From contig JAJXVU010000005.1 of the NCBI GenBank assembly GCA_021781965.1, positions 1 to 64,000 on the forward strand: DNA of 64,000 bases, read 5' to 3'. This document shows positions 1 through 8,011 of the stretch, piece by piece. This DNA is from Pseudomonadota bacterium. Its GTDB lineage: Bacteria; Pseudomonadota; Gammaproteobacteria; UBA1113. Each line of letters starts with the position of its first letter. The first letter of the stretch is position 1. The notes below the pieces were generated by a model. The model made no database searches, was not told the DNA's origin, and was given only the letters and a program-made list of their open reading frames with translations. The position numbers and the translations under genes are program-made.

Positions 1-2369
1 TCTTGATAAACTTGATAAAACAGTCAATGCTTTTATATAGCCAATTTGCGGGTATAAGAAATAAAAGCGGCTAATTCTTGGTGTCTTAAGGCCTTTTAAT
101 TTTCTAAGCAGTAATTCTGATACACCTTGATTAACAAAAACAATAGTCTTGAGATTGGGGGGGTATATAAGGTTTGCTTTATCAAGCGCTGGTCTTGTAA
201 TCTGTTTCGGTATATTTAAAACGATTGCGGTAGTAGGGTCTGAACTTAAAATTGAGATTGATGGCTTGGTGTTAGCTGGCTTTAAATAGGATAATAACCA
301 TTCCCTGGAAGGGTGGCTTCCCTCTATAGGAGGAATGTCGAGAACAGGGGGATCTATGCGTGTAATGGGGAAGTTCTGAGTGGTGCTACTTAAGTTATTA
401 CCGCCTTGCACTGTTTCTACTCCAACAGCAGAAATATTATCCCCATCGCCGGTTTCATCTGGAGCAACAAAGGCATCACCGTTGTCATCAGCATTAGCGT
501 GAGGTTCTGGGCTTGTAAGATTAAGGAAGTTCTGAGCAATATCCCACCATTCAGACTCATTTTCATTTTCTTTTATAGAAATATTGCCCTCACCTTCCTT
601 TTGCTCATCAGAAAAATCCATATAATCGTCTTTATCAGAGTCAGTGAAGGTTAGCATAGGAGAGTCGCAGTTGTTGCGAGAAATACCCGAAGCTGAGCGG
701 CAATCAGGCCCTTCTTCAGGCATAGCGCTGCGCCCATCAGAGGGCGTTAAAATAGAAAACAAAGGGGGCGCCGTTCTAGTAGAGGGAAGAAAAACCGAAT
801 TAAGATATTCTTGCTGAGGTTTGACTGCAGGAATTAATTGTACAGTAAGCTCCTTGTCTTTAACCAACTGCATTACCTCTGGAGATTCACTAAAAATAAG
901 TGAGGGCGATATTATTGTGGCTACCGTAGCAGGCAAGTCACGAACACCGTCTATTGAAATTGTTGGCGGAAAAACCACTGTATTAACTGTTTCCGGCAAA
1001 GCTCGAACCTGGCCCTGTGAAACTGTTGAAAGTTTTGACCTGAGACCCACTGCATTAAATCTTTCCTTTAAGACGGCCACTTTTGAGGCAAATCGAGATA
1101 ATTTTAGGCTATACCCTTTTTCTCTATAAACATCCCTGGCGAAAACAACTTTTGTGACAGAAATAGGTAGAGCGCTAATGGCCTTTCCTGAAGCCGTTGG
1201 TGGAAAAGTAACACTGCTAACGCTTGAAGGGATGGCTTTAACGTTTTCTTCTGAAATATCTTCTGTTAAAACATAATTATCAAAATAGGTAGCAAAACTA
1301 AGGCTTTTGACAGAATCAGGTAGAGCGCTAATGGCCAATGCCGAAACCTTGGGTTGAAAAGTAACGTTTATAACTTTTGAATGGAGGGCCTGGACTTGTT
1401 CTGCTGAAACCGTAGCGCCAAAACTAACCGCTGTGACAGAGGTGGGCAGCGCCTTGATGATGTCTAGTGAAATATAGGGTGAATGCAAACCGACATTTTT
1501 AACCGTTTTAGGTAATGTTTTAATTATTTCCTTTGAAATATTGGAGTGAAAAATAACAGTGCTAACCAATCCCGGTAAATTTTTAACTACCTCTGAGTTA
1601 AGTTCCTGGTTGAAATGAACCTCAGAAATAAAATATTTTATTATTCTGTCAATATCCTCTTTAGAATTAGCATGTTTTTGAAAGAATATAACGGGATAAT
1701 TATCTAAACTATCTTTTATAAAAAAAGAAACGTAAGCTTGAGCCTTGCGATTAAGAACTGGGTCAATTAGTTTATTACAAATAGGAGTGTTCAAAAACAC
1801 ATCTCCTTCAAAGCTCGATAAATTAACCATTTCTCCTGTATAGTCAATTTTTGGGTATGAGAAATAAATGTGTCTAATTTTTGGTGTCGTAAGGTTTTTT
1901 AATGTTATAAGCAGTAATGCTGATACAGCTCTATCAATGAAAACAACAGTTTTGAGAGCGGGGGGGTATATAAGACCCGTCTTATCAAACTTTGCTCTTG
2001 AAATATTTCTCGGTATATTTAAAGCGATTGCGGTAGTAGGCTCTGAATTTAAAACGGTGATGGATGGCTCAGTACTCGCTTCGTTTAAACAGGATAATAA
2101 CGATACCCACGAAGGGTGGCTATGCTCTATAGGAAGGTCGGGAATACGGGGTTCTATGTTTCTGAAGGGGAAATTCTGAGCCTTATCCCCCAATTCAGAC
2201 TCATTTTCTTTTTCTTTTATAGAAACATTACCCTCGCCTTCCGTTTGCTCATCACAAAAATCCATATAATCGTCTTTATCAAAGTCAGTGAAGGTTAGCA
2301 TAGGAGAGTCGCAGTTGTTGCGAGAAATACCCGAAGCTGAACGGCAATCAGGCCCTTCTTCCTGGCTAC
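1..2369 (-). repeat. Large internal direct duplication within the repeat-protein gene
   Basis: The segment encoding EEGPDCRSASGISRNN and the acidic stretch after it occurs twice, starting near 2369 and near 726, about 1.64 kb apart. The following region (LNIP...IYPP.LKT.VF...VS.LLL..LK) also recurs, at about 1.80 kb. The second copy carries roughly 53 extra codons of Asp/Gly/Asn-rich sequence at about 365-525. The second copy runs out of the window, so further modules may exist. Confidence 0.85.
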
Positions 2370-2469
2370 GTTTTCTTTTATGGGTAGGAAGAATGGTCTC
2401 TTGACCAGCACTAGATTGGCCTGAATAGGATGATCGGGTTCTCTTAGGCCGTGAATTATTTCTTAGCAT
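1..2469 (-). CDS. Partial FNIP/LRR-like repeat protein with basic N-terminus, candidate host-directed protein
   Basis: An open frame of 823 codons runs from ATG at 2469 off the left edge without a stop, so the C-terminus is missing. The N-terminus is basic (PKRTR near residue 8, HKRKRS near residue 34) and resembles a nuclear localisation signal. An acidic linker follows, then a mixed region, then at about 880-1600 a run of roughly 21-residue repeats of the form LP-x-SV-x2-V-x-F-x4-S-x3-I-x-A (for example LPTSVTAVSF, LPDSVKSLSF, LPISVTKVVF, LPETVNTVVF). The spacing and LP...SV..V.F pattern resemble FNIP or leucine-rich repeats, which are typical of eukaryotes and of some effectors of amoeba-associated bacteria. 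At about 726 the N-terminal module starts again. There is no signal peptide or membrane segment. No good Shine-Dalgarno precedes the ATG, but TATAAT lies close upstream. The function is unknown; a secreted host-directed role is inference. Confidence 0.7.
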   Translation of the reverse strand, partial: MLRNNSRPKRTRSSYSGQSSAGQETILPTHKRKRSQEEGPDCRSASGISRNNCDSPMLTFTDFDKDDYMDFCDEQTEGEGNVSIKEKENESELGDKAQNFPFRNIEPRIPDLPIEHSHPSWVSLLSCLNEASTEPSITVLNSEPTTAIALNIPRNISRAKFDKTGLIYPPALKTVVFIDRAVSALLLITLKNLTTPKIRHIYFSYPKIDYTGEMVNLSSFEGDVFLNTPICNKLIDPVLNRKAQAYVSFFIKDSLDNYPVIFFQKHANSKEDIDRIIKYFISEVHFNQELNSEVVKNLPGLVSTVIFHSNISKEIIKTLPKTVKNVGLHSPYISLDIIKALPTSVTAVSFGATVSAEQVQALHSKVINVTFQPKVSALAISALPDSVKSLSFATYFDNYVLTEDISEENVKAIPSSVSSVTFPPTASGKAISALPISVTKVVFARDVYREKGYSLKLSRFASKVAVLKERFNAVGLRSKLSTVSQGQVRALPETVNTVVFPPTISIDGVRDLPATVATIISPSLIFSESPEVMQLVKDKELTVQLIPAVKPQQEYLNSVFLPSTRTAPPLFSILTPSDGRSAMPEEGPDCRSASGISRNNCDSPMLTFTDSDKDDYMDFSDEQKEGEGNISIKENENESEWWDIAQNFLNLTSPEPHANADDNGDAFVAPDETGDGDNISAVGVETVQGGNNLSSTTQNFPITRIDPPVLDIPPIEGSHPSREWLLSYLKPANTKPSISILSSDPTTAIVLNIPKQITRPALDKANLIYPPNLKTIVFVNQGVSELLLRKLKGLKTPRISRFYFLYPQIGYIKALTVLSSLSR

Positions 2470-2677
2470 AAACTATATTATAAATTATGTTCTAGATAGT
2501 TAATATGTTTGAATTAGCCCGCCTAAAAAAGAGGACTTACTATGACATGTTAGCAAATCTAGAGACTGTTGTCAAATTTTATTGCGCAACTCATTTTACA
2601 TACCATGCCTCACACAAACAGACAACCGGCACCCATAGCCTTTTAAACTACAGACTATTTTATAAATATTACCCTGA

Positions 2678-2695
2678 AATTCTGTCGACAGAATT
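2678..2695. other. Perfect 18-bp palindrome
   Basis: AATTCTGTCGACAGAATT is its own reverse complement over 18 bases. It could be an operator for a dimeric regulator or a recombination site. No adjacent gene identifies its role. Confidence 0.5.
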
Positions 2696-2796
2696 ATTCC
2701 TATGACAGGTGTACTTCAAAAAAATTCTGTTGCTAATATCAAAAAGTCCTCAGAAAAATCGTAACTACTTGAACCCTTCGAACGAGCTCGATAGCA

Positions 2797-2940
2797 CGAA
2801 AATAGCCGTACCGTCATCAACTCTGTTTTTTAAAAAATTTGCAATAGACTATGCCCGTATCAAGATCGACCTGGACAATTGCCGCACTCGTCATTGCGGG
2901 CCGATGAGCGCCAGCGAGTCGTGCAAAGCAATCCAGAAAA
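2797..2940. repeat. Composite interspersed repeat (CGAAAATAGCCG... and TCATTGCG...GCAATCCAG)
   Basis: It contains CGAAAATAGCCGTACCGT at 2797-2814, found exactly in inverted orientation at 58651-58668. It also contains TCGTCATTGCGGG ... GCAATCCAG at 2889-2936, a motif of a type common as a bacterial intergenic repeat. The second locus also has the GCAATCCAG piece (as CTGGATTGC), so the two loci share a composite structure. Confidence 0.55.
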
Positions 2941-3167
2941 ACGTTGGGCAATAACCAGAATCTAACTCAGAGGGTGTGAGTAGTTATGAAAAATCTTGAT
3001 AACCCTAAATAAGATTATCACCTAAATTTCTCACCCCAAAAAATCAAATATCTTATAATCGTCTAAGCTCTGAAGAACTTCGTTTAGCATATAATTTCCA
3101 CTAGTAATTACTCACCCATCCAAGCGTACCGTAAATGTAGGTTGAGCCTTCGCCAAACCTACATACA

Positions 3168-3257
3168 GTCGTTGGCATTAAACGCAATCAAGACGAAAAA
3201 AAGAATGTGGCTTATGTAGAAGTAGATGATGGTGATTACGATTATGAAATGATCTAA
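3168..3257 (+). pseudogene. Possible 3' fragment of a degraded gene
   Basis: A frame reading VVGIKRNQDEKKNVAYVEV and then an Asp/Tyr-rich tail (GDYDYEMI) ends in TAA at 3255-3257. An in-frame stop lies upstream at 3138-3140 and no start codon is available. The tail has coding-like composition and looks like the C-terminus of a lost gene. No family is recognised. Confidence 0.3.
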
Positions 3258-3346
3258 TCTGTACTCTGAGCATTCTTATCGTGCACCACAGAAACGACAC
3301 AAAAATCTTTGCCGATTGGAATACTAGAATCAATAATGGAATACAT
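3254..3346 (-). CDS. Short open frame, 30 residues, possibly a truncated gene start
   Basis: The sequence GTGAGGTAAAAAT immediately precedes ATG at 3346, giving a good ribosome binding site. The frame encodes MYSIIDSSIPIGKDF and then CVVSVVHDKNAQSTD, and stops at 3254. It overlaps the end of the scrap on the other strand. It could be a small peptide or the 5' stump of a lost gene. No function can be assigned. Confidence 0.25.
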   Translation of the reverse strand: MYSIIDSSIPIGKDFCVVSVVHDKNAQSTD

Positions 3347-3534
3347 ATTTTTACCTCACTTATGTTTTACACAACGCTTATAAAGCGACTCGGGCACAAC
3401 ATACCAAATGCCACATAAAAGTTCAATATTTATACTTTCTTACCCTATTCAATAACTTGCTCCTATTTTAACCCACCTTGACTCAATCTCCCTGACGATT
3501 TATCATACAACATACAAAACACATAAGGTGTATT

Positions 3535-4518
3535 ATGGATCGCCCTGAAATCGCTATCACGCCACCTATACGCACATTACAGCACTTAACCTGCATTGTG
3601 CCCGTATATAATGAAGCTGAAAATCTGCCGCAATTTATTCCACAATTGATCACGGAATGCAAAAAATTTGCGCAAAAAATAGACGTTATTGTCATCGATG
3701 ATGGTAGCAGCGACAATACGGTCCAGGTATTAAAAGAACTGCAAAAAGAGTACGCCCTAACAGCCTTAATTTTTTCGCGCAATTTTGGCAAAGAAGCCGC
3801 TTTAACCGCGGGTTTAAGCCGCGTTGATCCACAAAGCGACGCAACCCTACTCCTAGACGCCGATTTTCAGCACCCCTTAGCCTGTATTGGTTCTTTTGTT
3901 GAACAGTGGCAACAAGGTTATGAGATGGTCTATGGGGTTAGGCTGCATCGCAAGGATCGGCCCATCATGCTGCGCATGTTATCAACCTTCTTTTACAAAT
4001 TGATAGACCGAATCACTCCCATAGAAATCCCCCATGATGCGGGCGATTTCCGCTTATTAGACCGTGATGTGGTATTGGCCTTAAACCAATTGACCGAGCG
4101 CGAACGATTCATGAAAGGCTTATATGCATGGGTAGGTTTTAGCAAAACGGCGATTGCTTATGTACCTGAAGAAAGACAACAAGGACAAAGTTCTTGGGGT
4201 TTGAAAAAGCTTATTGATCTCGCCATTACGGGCATTACCTCGTTTTCCAACCTCCCCTTGCGCATGTGGTCGGTGATAGGCGCTGTTATCTCTACTCTAT
4301 CGCTATTATATGCGCTGATGATCGTACTAGATACGCTGATATATGGCGTAGATTTACCGGGTTATGCCACCATTACGGTCGCCATTACTTTCTTAGGCGG
4401 AATACAATTATTATCCATAGGTATTCTGGGAGAATACATTGCCAGAATTTTCACCGAAGTCAAACAACGCCCGCCTTATATCATCAGCCGCGTTTTAACT
4501 TCTGAACAATCAAAATGA
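3535..4518 (+). CDS. Polyprenyl-phosphate glycosyltransferase, GT2 family (FlmF2/ArnC/GtrB-like)
   Basis: A protein of 327 residues with the GT-A fold motifs of family 2: VPVYNEAENLP at about 22-32, DDGSSDNT at about 56-63 and the metal-binding DADFQHP at about 103-109. Two hydrophobic segments near 240-262 and 275-300 anchor it in the inner membrane, as in ArnC, GtrB and FlmF2. These enzymes move a sugar from a nucleotide carrier to undecaprenyl phosphate on the cytoplasmic face. AAGG lies about nine bases before the ATG. A YdjC deacetylase and an ArnT-like transferase follow at once, so it probably makes the lipid-linked sugar (in Francisella, N-acetylgalactosamine) used for lipid A decoration. 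The exact sugar cannot be read from the sequence. Confidence 0.85.
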   Translation: MDRPEIAITPPIRTLQHLTCIVPVYNEAENLPQFIPQLITECKKFAQKIDVIVIDDGSSDNTVQVLKELQKEYALTALIFSRNFGKEAALTAGLSRVDPQSDATLLLDADFQHPLACIGSFVEQWQQGYEMVYGVRLHRKDRPIMLRMLSTFFYKLIDRITPIEIPHDAGDFRLLDRDVVLALNQLTERERFMKGLYAWVGFSKTAIAYVPEERQQGQSSWGLKKLIDLAITGITSFSNLPLRMWSVIGAVISTLSLLYALMIVLDTLIYGVDLPGYATITVAITFLGGIQLLSIGILGEYIARIFTEVKQRPPYIISRVLTSEQSK

Positions 4519-4524
4519 TCCATT

Positions 4525-5370
4525 ATGATAATGACTTCAACTAAAAGGATTATTGTCTGCGCCGATGATTTCGCTTTAAACGAAGGCATTTCAACGGCGA
4601 TTATTGAATTACTCAATAATCGCGCTATCAGTGCCACATCTTGTATGGCCACCAGTCCGCTATGGCCAGAATGGGGGCCTCGTTTAAAAGCTTTAGCTAC
4701 TACAGCCGATATAGGTTTACACTTGGATCTGACGGAATTCACACCCTTAAGCGCACCATTGGCGGATGGCTTACACCAACCGCTATCCATAGGACAAACC
4801 ATCATCAAGGCGTATAGCCGGCAATTGCCTTTGGCGGCATTGGTGCGCGAGTTCACTTTACAATTACAACGCTTTTATGAAGTAATGGGTTTTAATCCGC
4901 ATTTTATAGATGGACATCAGCACATACACCAATTTCCGCGTATACGCGATGCGTTGTTAATAGCGTGTAAAGACCATTTCAAAAATAGCACCGTACCGCC
5001 ACTACGTTTAGTGAATGGCTACCCTTTCTTTTCGTCATTGCGCGATAGTGCCTTAAAATTATTGATACATACCTTAGGCCGCAATGCCTTCAAACGCGCT
5101 TTAGATAAAGCTAAGTTATGCTATTATAAGGATTTTAAAGGCATCTATGTTTTTAAGGGTGAATCCAATACAGCGCTTTTATTTAAACAGTTTATTCAAC
5201 AAATTAGCCCCGGTGGTATTATCATGTGCCATCCCGGACACCACTCTACAGATGGTATCGGTCACATTCGTGAACAAGAGTATGTTTTTTTAAATTCCGC
5301 AGCATGGCAAACGCTGCTACAAACTGAAAAGGTAGAATTATGTCGTTATCAACAACTCACAGCTCTTTAG
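4525..5370 (+). CDS. YdjC/ChbG-family deacetylase (NaxD-like)
   Basis: A protein of 281 residues in the YdjC-like carbohydrate deacetylase family. The motifs CADDFALNEGI (about 11-21), HLDLTEFTP (about 71-79), DGHQHIHQFP (about 128-137) and CHPGH near 239 supply the Asp and His residues that bind the metal. Members include ChbG (chitooligosaccharides), HpnK (hopanoids) and Francisella NaxD, which deacetylates the undecaprenyl-phosphate-linked amino sugar. Its position between a lipid-carrier glycosyltransferase and an ArnT-like enzyme favours the NaxD role. It starts seven bases after the previous stop with no clear ribosome binding site, which suggests coupled translation. ATG at 4531 is an alternative start. 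It overlaps the next gene by 31 bases. Confidence 0.8.
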   Translation: MIMTSTKRIIVCADDFALNEGISTAIIELLNNRAISATSCMATSPLWPEWGPRLKALATTADIGLHLDLTEFTPLSAPLADGLHQPLSIGQTIIKAYSRQLPLAALVREFTLQLQRFYEVMGFNPHFIDGHQHIHQFPRIRDALLIACKDHFKNSTVPPLRLVNGYPFFSSLRDSALKLLIHTLGRNAFKRALDKAKLCYYKDFKGIYVFKGESNTALLFKQFIQQISPGGIIMCHPGHHSTDGIGHIREQEYVFLNSAAWQTLLQTEKVELCRYQQLTAL

Positions 5371-6824
5371 AAGCTCCTAATAAAAAAGAAGCTTTTATTC
5401 TTTTTATTCTGTTCGCTATTTTCTATTTTTTATTTTTAGGCAGCCACCCTCTGCTATTACCCGATGAAGGCCGTTATTCCGAAGTAGCTCGCGAAATGCT
5501 CGCCGCACACGATTTCATCACGCCCCATTTAAATGGCTCCTTATTCTTTCATAAACCCATTCTATTTTATTGGTTACAATGTATTCCACTGTCCATTTTT
5601 GGAGTGAATCCCTGGAGCTTACGGATTATGCCTGCTTTGTTTGGTGTAGGCGGCATTGTATTTTTGTATTGGGCAACGAGTGTACTACTAGGGCGCAATG
5701 TAGGAAGAATAGCGGCTATTATTTTAGGCACTACACCCCTTTATTATGGTGCAGCACATTATGCCAATTTAGATTTAGAAGTGGCGGTATGGTTAAATGC
5801 CAGTATCCTATCGCTACTGATTGGTGTTTTGCAGGAAAAGAAATCTTGGCTGTTCAGCGCTTATATTTTCGGTGCTTTAGCCTTTTTAACCAAAGGTCTC
5901 ATTGGCTTAGCCTTCCCGGCGGGCATTATGGGGCTTTGGATCTTAAGCACGCGCCAATGGTCAGCCATTAAAAAATTGCAGCTACCCTTAGGACTCGGTT
6001 TATTTGCCCTCATTTGCTTACCCTGGCTGATCGTGGTCAGTCAACGCAATCCTGATTTCATACGCTTTTTCTTTTATACACAACAGTTTCAACGCTTTGC
6101 CGGCTCAGGATTTAATAATGTTGCCCCAGGGTGGTTTTATATCGCCATTGTTATCGCGGGATTCTTACCTTGGACTTATTTTTTATGCCGTCATTTTAAA
6201 ACACTGTATAGTCCGCGTCCGCAAAATCCTATCACCCTATACTTAACCATCTGGGCCTTTGTCGTGCTAATTTTCTTCTCTATTCCCAGCTCTAAATTGG
6301 TAGGTTATATTCTACCTATTTTTGCACCAATGGCTATTTTAACTGCCATGGCAATAGCACAAACGGGTTTGCAAAAGAAAGTGTTTAAGTCCATTGTGCT
6401 CATTTTGGTAGCGTTATCTCTGATCACAGCTTATGTACTGCAATACATGCCCATTAGAAACATGCGTAGCGTACGATCTCTAGTCAACGCTCTGCCTGCA
6501 AATATAGCCCCCTTGTCCATAGTCAGTTATCATACTTACTTTCAAGATTTGCCCTTATACAGTCAGCAGACTGTGCGCGTAGTTTATCACTGGAGCAACA
6601 TACATGGCGATCATTGGAGCAGCGAATTATCTTACACGCAAGGGCAAGATCCACAGCAGAAAAATCGCTTGATTGAGGAAGAACCATTCTGGCAGTTATG
6701 GCAACAAGATTCGCCTTTGTATGTGTTTTTGCGTCGTAAGGAATTAGACTCTTTTGCAGAACAGGCGGGTCATTTTAGACAAGTAGCTGCAACGAAAGAT
6801 ACGGTGGTGGTTACGCAACGATAA
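5340..6824 (+). CDS. ArnT/FlmK-like lipid A glycosyltransferase (GT39/GT83 membrane family)
   Basis: A polytopic membrane protein of 494 residues with about eleven to twelve hydrophobic segments. Early in the first periplasmic loop it has LLPDEGRYSEVAREM, with the acidic residue expected of ArnT/PMT enzymes, followed by HKPILFYWLQ. ArnT-type enzymes move an amino sugar from undecaprenyl phosphate to a lipid A phosphate on the periplasmic side, which lowers surface negative charge and binding of cationic peptides. AAGGTAG precedes the ATG and lies inside the deacetylase gene, whose last 31 bases overlap this one, so the three genes form a tight operon. The length is shorter than E. coli ArnT (about 550). 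The sugar donor is inferred from context. Confidence 0.82.
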   Translation: MSLSTTHSSLEAPNKKEAFILFILFAIFYFLFLGSHPLLLPDEGRYSEVAREMLAAHDFITPHLNGSLFFHKPILFYWLQCIPLSIFGVNPWSLRIMPALFGVGGIVFLYWATSVLLGRNVGRIAAIILGTTPLYYGAAHYANLDLEVAVWLNASILSLLIGVLQEKKSWLFSAYIFGALAFLTKGLIGLAFPAGIMGLWILSTRQWSAIKKLQLPLGLGLFALICLPWLIVVSQRNPDFIRFFFYTQQFQRFAGSGFNNVAPGWFYIAIVIAGFLPWTYFLCRHFKTLYSPRPQNPITLYLTIWAFVVLIFFSIPSSKLVGYILPIFAPMAILTAMAIAQTGLQKKVFKSIVLILVALSLITAYVLQYMPIRNMRSVRSLVNALPANIAPLSIVSYHTYFQDLPLYSQQTVRVVYHWSNIHGDHWSSELSYTQGQDPQQKNRLIEEEPFWQLWQQDSPLYVFLRRKELDSFAEQAGHFRQVAATKDTVVVTQR

Positions 6825-6848
6825 AAAACAAAAGTAGTAACGATCTGT

Positions 6849-6907
6849 CGTAGGGGGAAACCCCCTGTGGCTGCCCATCTAGGGCAGGCACGGGGGCCTG
6901 CCCTACG
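6849..6907. repeat. 59-bp GC-rich hairpin repeat, copy 1
   Basis: It begins CGTAGGGGG and ends CCCTACG, with inner complementary arms. A closely matching copy in the opposite orientation lies at 30980-31038. Lying just after the ArnT-like gene, its stem could act as a 3' transcript end, although no T-run follows. Confidence 0.75.
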
Positions 6908-6924
6908 AATACCGCATCTAAACA

Positions 6925-7518
6925 CTAAGCAATAGCGGCCGCTTTCTCTTTTTCTGCTACATAAGAAGTCAGCAATGCCTTAACGCGTTGTACATATCTA
7001 TCTGTACGATATAAACGGTCCATCATGATGGCGCCGCCTAATTGAGCGACTATATCTTCAGACAACGTACGCGCTACTTCTGGTGTATACGATTGTTGTA
7101 GAATATGCGCAACTGCATTTAACCATAGTGAGAAATATTCTTGAAATAATCCCAAAAACTCAGGTTGTGAGTCGGCCAATTCATGTACCAAATTATGCAC
7201 CAAACAGCCACCATGATGCTCTGCCAAATATTGACCCAAGGTAGCGAAAAGTAAATCGATTTTCTTGGTGCTAGACAATTGTTTGTCGTAAATTAAATCA
7301 AAGCAATTCTCTTTAAAGAATTTTTGTACCTCACGCATCGTTATTCCCACCAAATCTTTTTTCTCAGAGATGTGGTGATAAATACTTGCTTTGCTCAAAC
7401 CACAACCCTGTGCGATATCTGCAATAGAGGTACGATGATATCCCTGCATACGCATGAGTTGTCGTGCTTGTTCGAAAATTTGATTTTTGTGATTTGTAGA
7501 GGCTTTACGTGCTGTCAT
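6925..7518 (-). CDS. TetR/AcrR-family transcriptional regulator
   Basis: A protein of 197 residues from ATG at 7518, chosen because AAGGATT lies just upstream; an in-frame ATG 33 bases earlier lacks a site. The N-terminal helix-turn-helix is clear: IFEQARQLMRMQGYHRTSIA, then DIAQGCGLSKASIYHHISEK, ending about residue 55. The rest is the ligand-binding helical domain, resembling the AcrR/NemR-like group with QQSYTPEVARTLSEDI near 150-165. It stands alone, downstream of and convergent with the ArnT-like gene. Its ligand and targets are unknown; TetR proteins commonly repress neighbouring efflux or detoxification genes, but none sits next to it here. Confidence 0.85.
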   Translation of the reverse strand: MTARKASTNHKNQIFEQARQLMRMQGYHRTSIADIAQGCGLSKASIYHHISEKKDLVGITMREVQKFFKENCFDLIYDKQLSSTKKIDLLFATLGQYLAEHHGGCLVHNLVHELADSQPEFLGLFQEYFSLWLNAVAHILQQSYTPEVARTLSEDIVAQLGGAIMMDRLYRTDRYVQRVKALLTSYVAEKEKAAAIA

Positions 7519-7638
7519 AATCCTTATCCCTGTATAAAAATTTAGTCTCAATGGTGATCCAAGTCACCGCCCTTTCCTTCACTATATGTCCTTAGCATTT
7601 CAAGCTATACTCCTACTACGTATTTACCTATATCCCAT

Positions 7639-7841
7639 TATACTCTTCGCATTTGCTTCTGTGGTAACGGTTCGCTCCTGCGTACGCACTAAGGTCTCTT
7701 GCAATCCTCTGGATTATACTCTTCGCATTTAATTCTTAGGCTTTGTTGCCTTCACCCATCTCGCATCAGTCATGTAGAGTACTACACTCCTGATGCTCGA
7801 AAGCTAGCCTTCTCGCCTAAAAATCAACTGCTGTGAGTATA
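7639..7841. repeat. 130-bp inverted-end element, copy A, plus an end fragment
   Basis: A full copy at 7715-7841 has ends TATACTCTTCGCATTTAATT and (reverse strand) TATACTCACAGCAGTTGATT. The matching copy is at 11365-11495 in opposite orientation. The end sequence TATACTCTTCGCATTT also occurs alone at 7639, 76 bases before the full copy, which suggests a second, decayed insertion. The rest of the 7552-8011 gap, including 7842-8011, shows no gene. Confidence 0.7.
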
Positions 7842-8011
7842 TTATGCTGTTTAAATTATAGCAACTCCACTTTCTGATCTTATCACATCGCATAACTGTG
7901 ACATCATAGACTAAAAAGCTTATCCGTTAATTGTAGCAGAATTTTTAAAAAAGGGTTAATGATTTTGATTTTTATTTATAGTTTATTGTTTTTTAGTTAT
8001 AAATTTTTCCA

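Larger units (their letters stand above)
2470..3534. other. Gene-poor region with repeats and gene scraps
   Basis: No convincing full-length gene is seen here. Short open frames at 2505-2705 and 2709-2954 lack ribosome binding sites and recognisable content, and the second runs through an interspersed repeat. The region holds a perfect palindrome (2678-2695), a composite repeat (2797-2940), a hairpin at about 3138-3164 (GTAGGTT paired with AACCTAC), and two coding scraps at 3168-3346. Confidence 0.6.

Noticed and set aside
406-2298. Several plus-strand open frames in the left end
   Set aside because: A continuous minus-strand frame covers the region, and the similar plus-strand frames at 406-654 and 2116-2298 are explained by its internal duplication.
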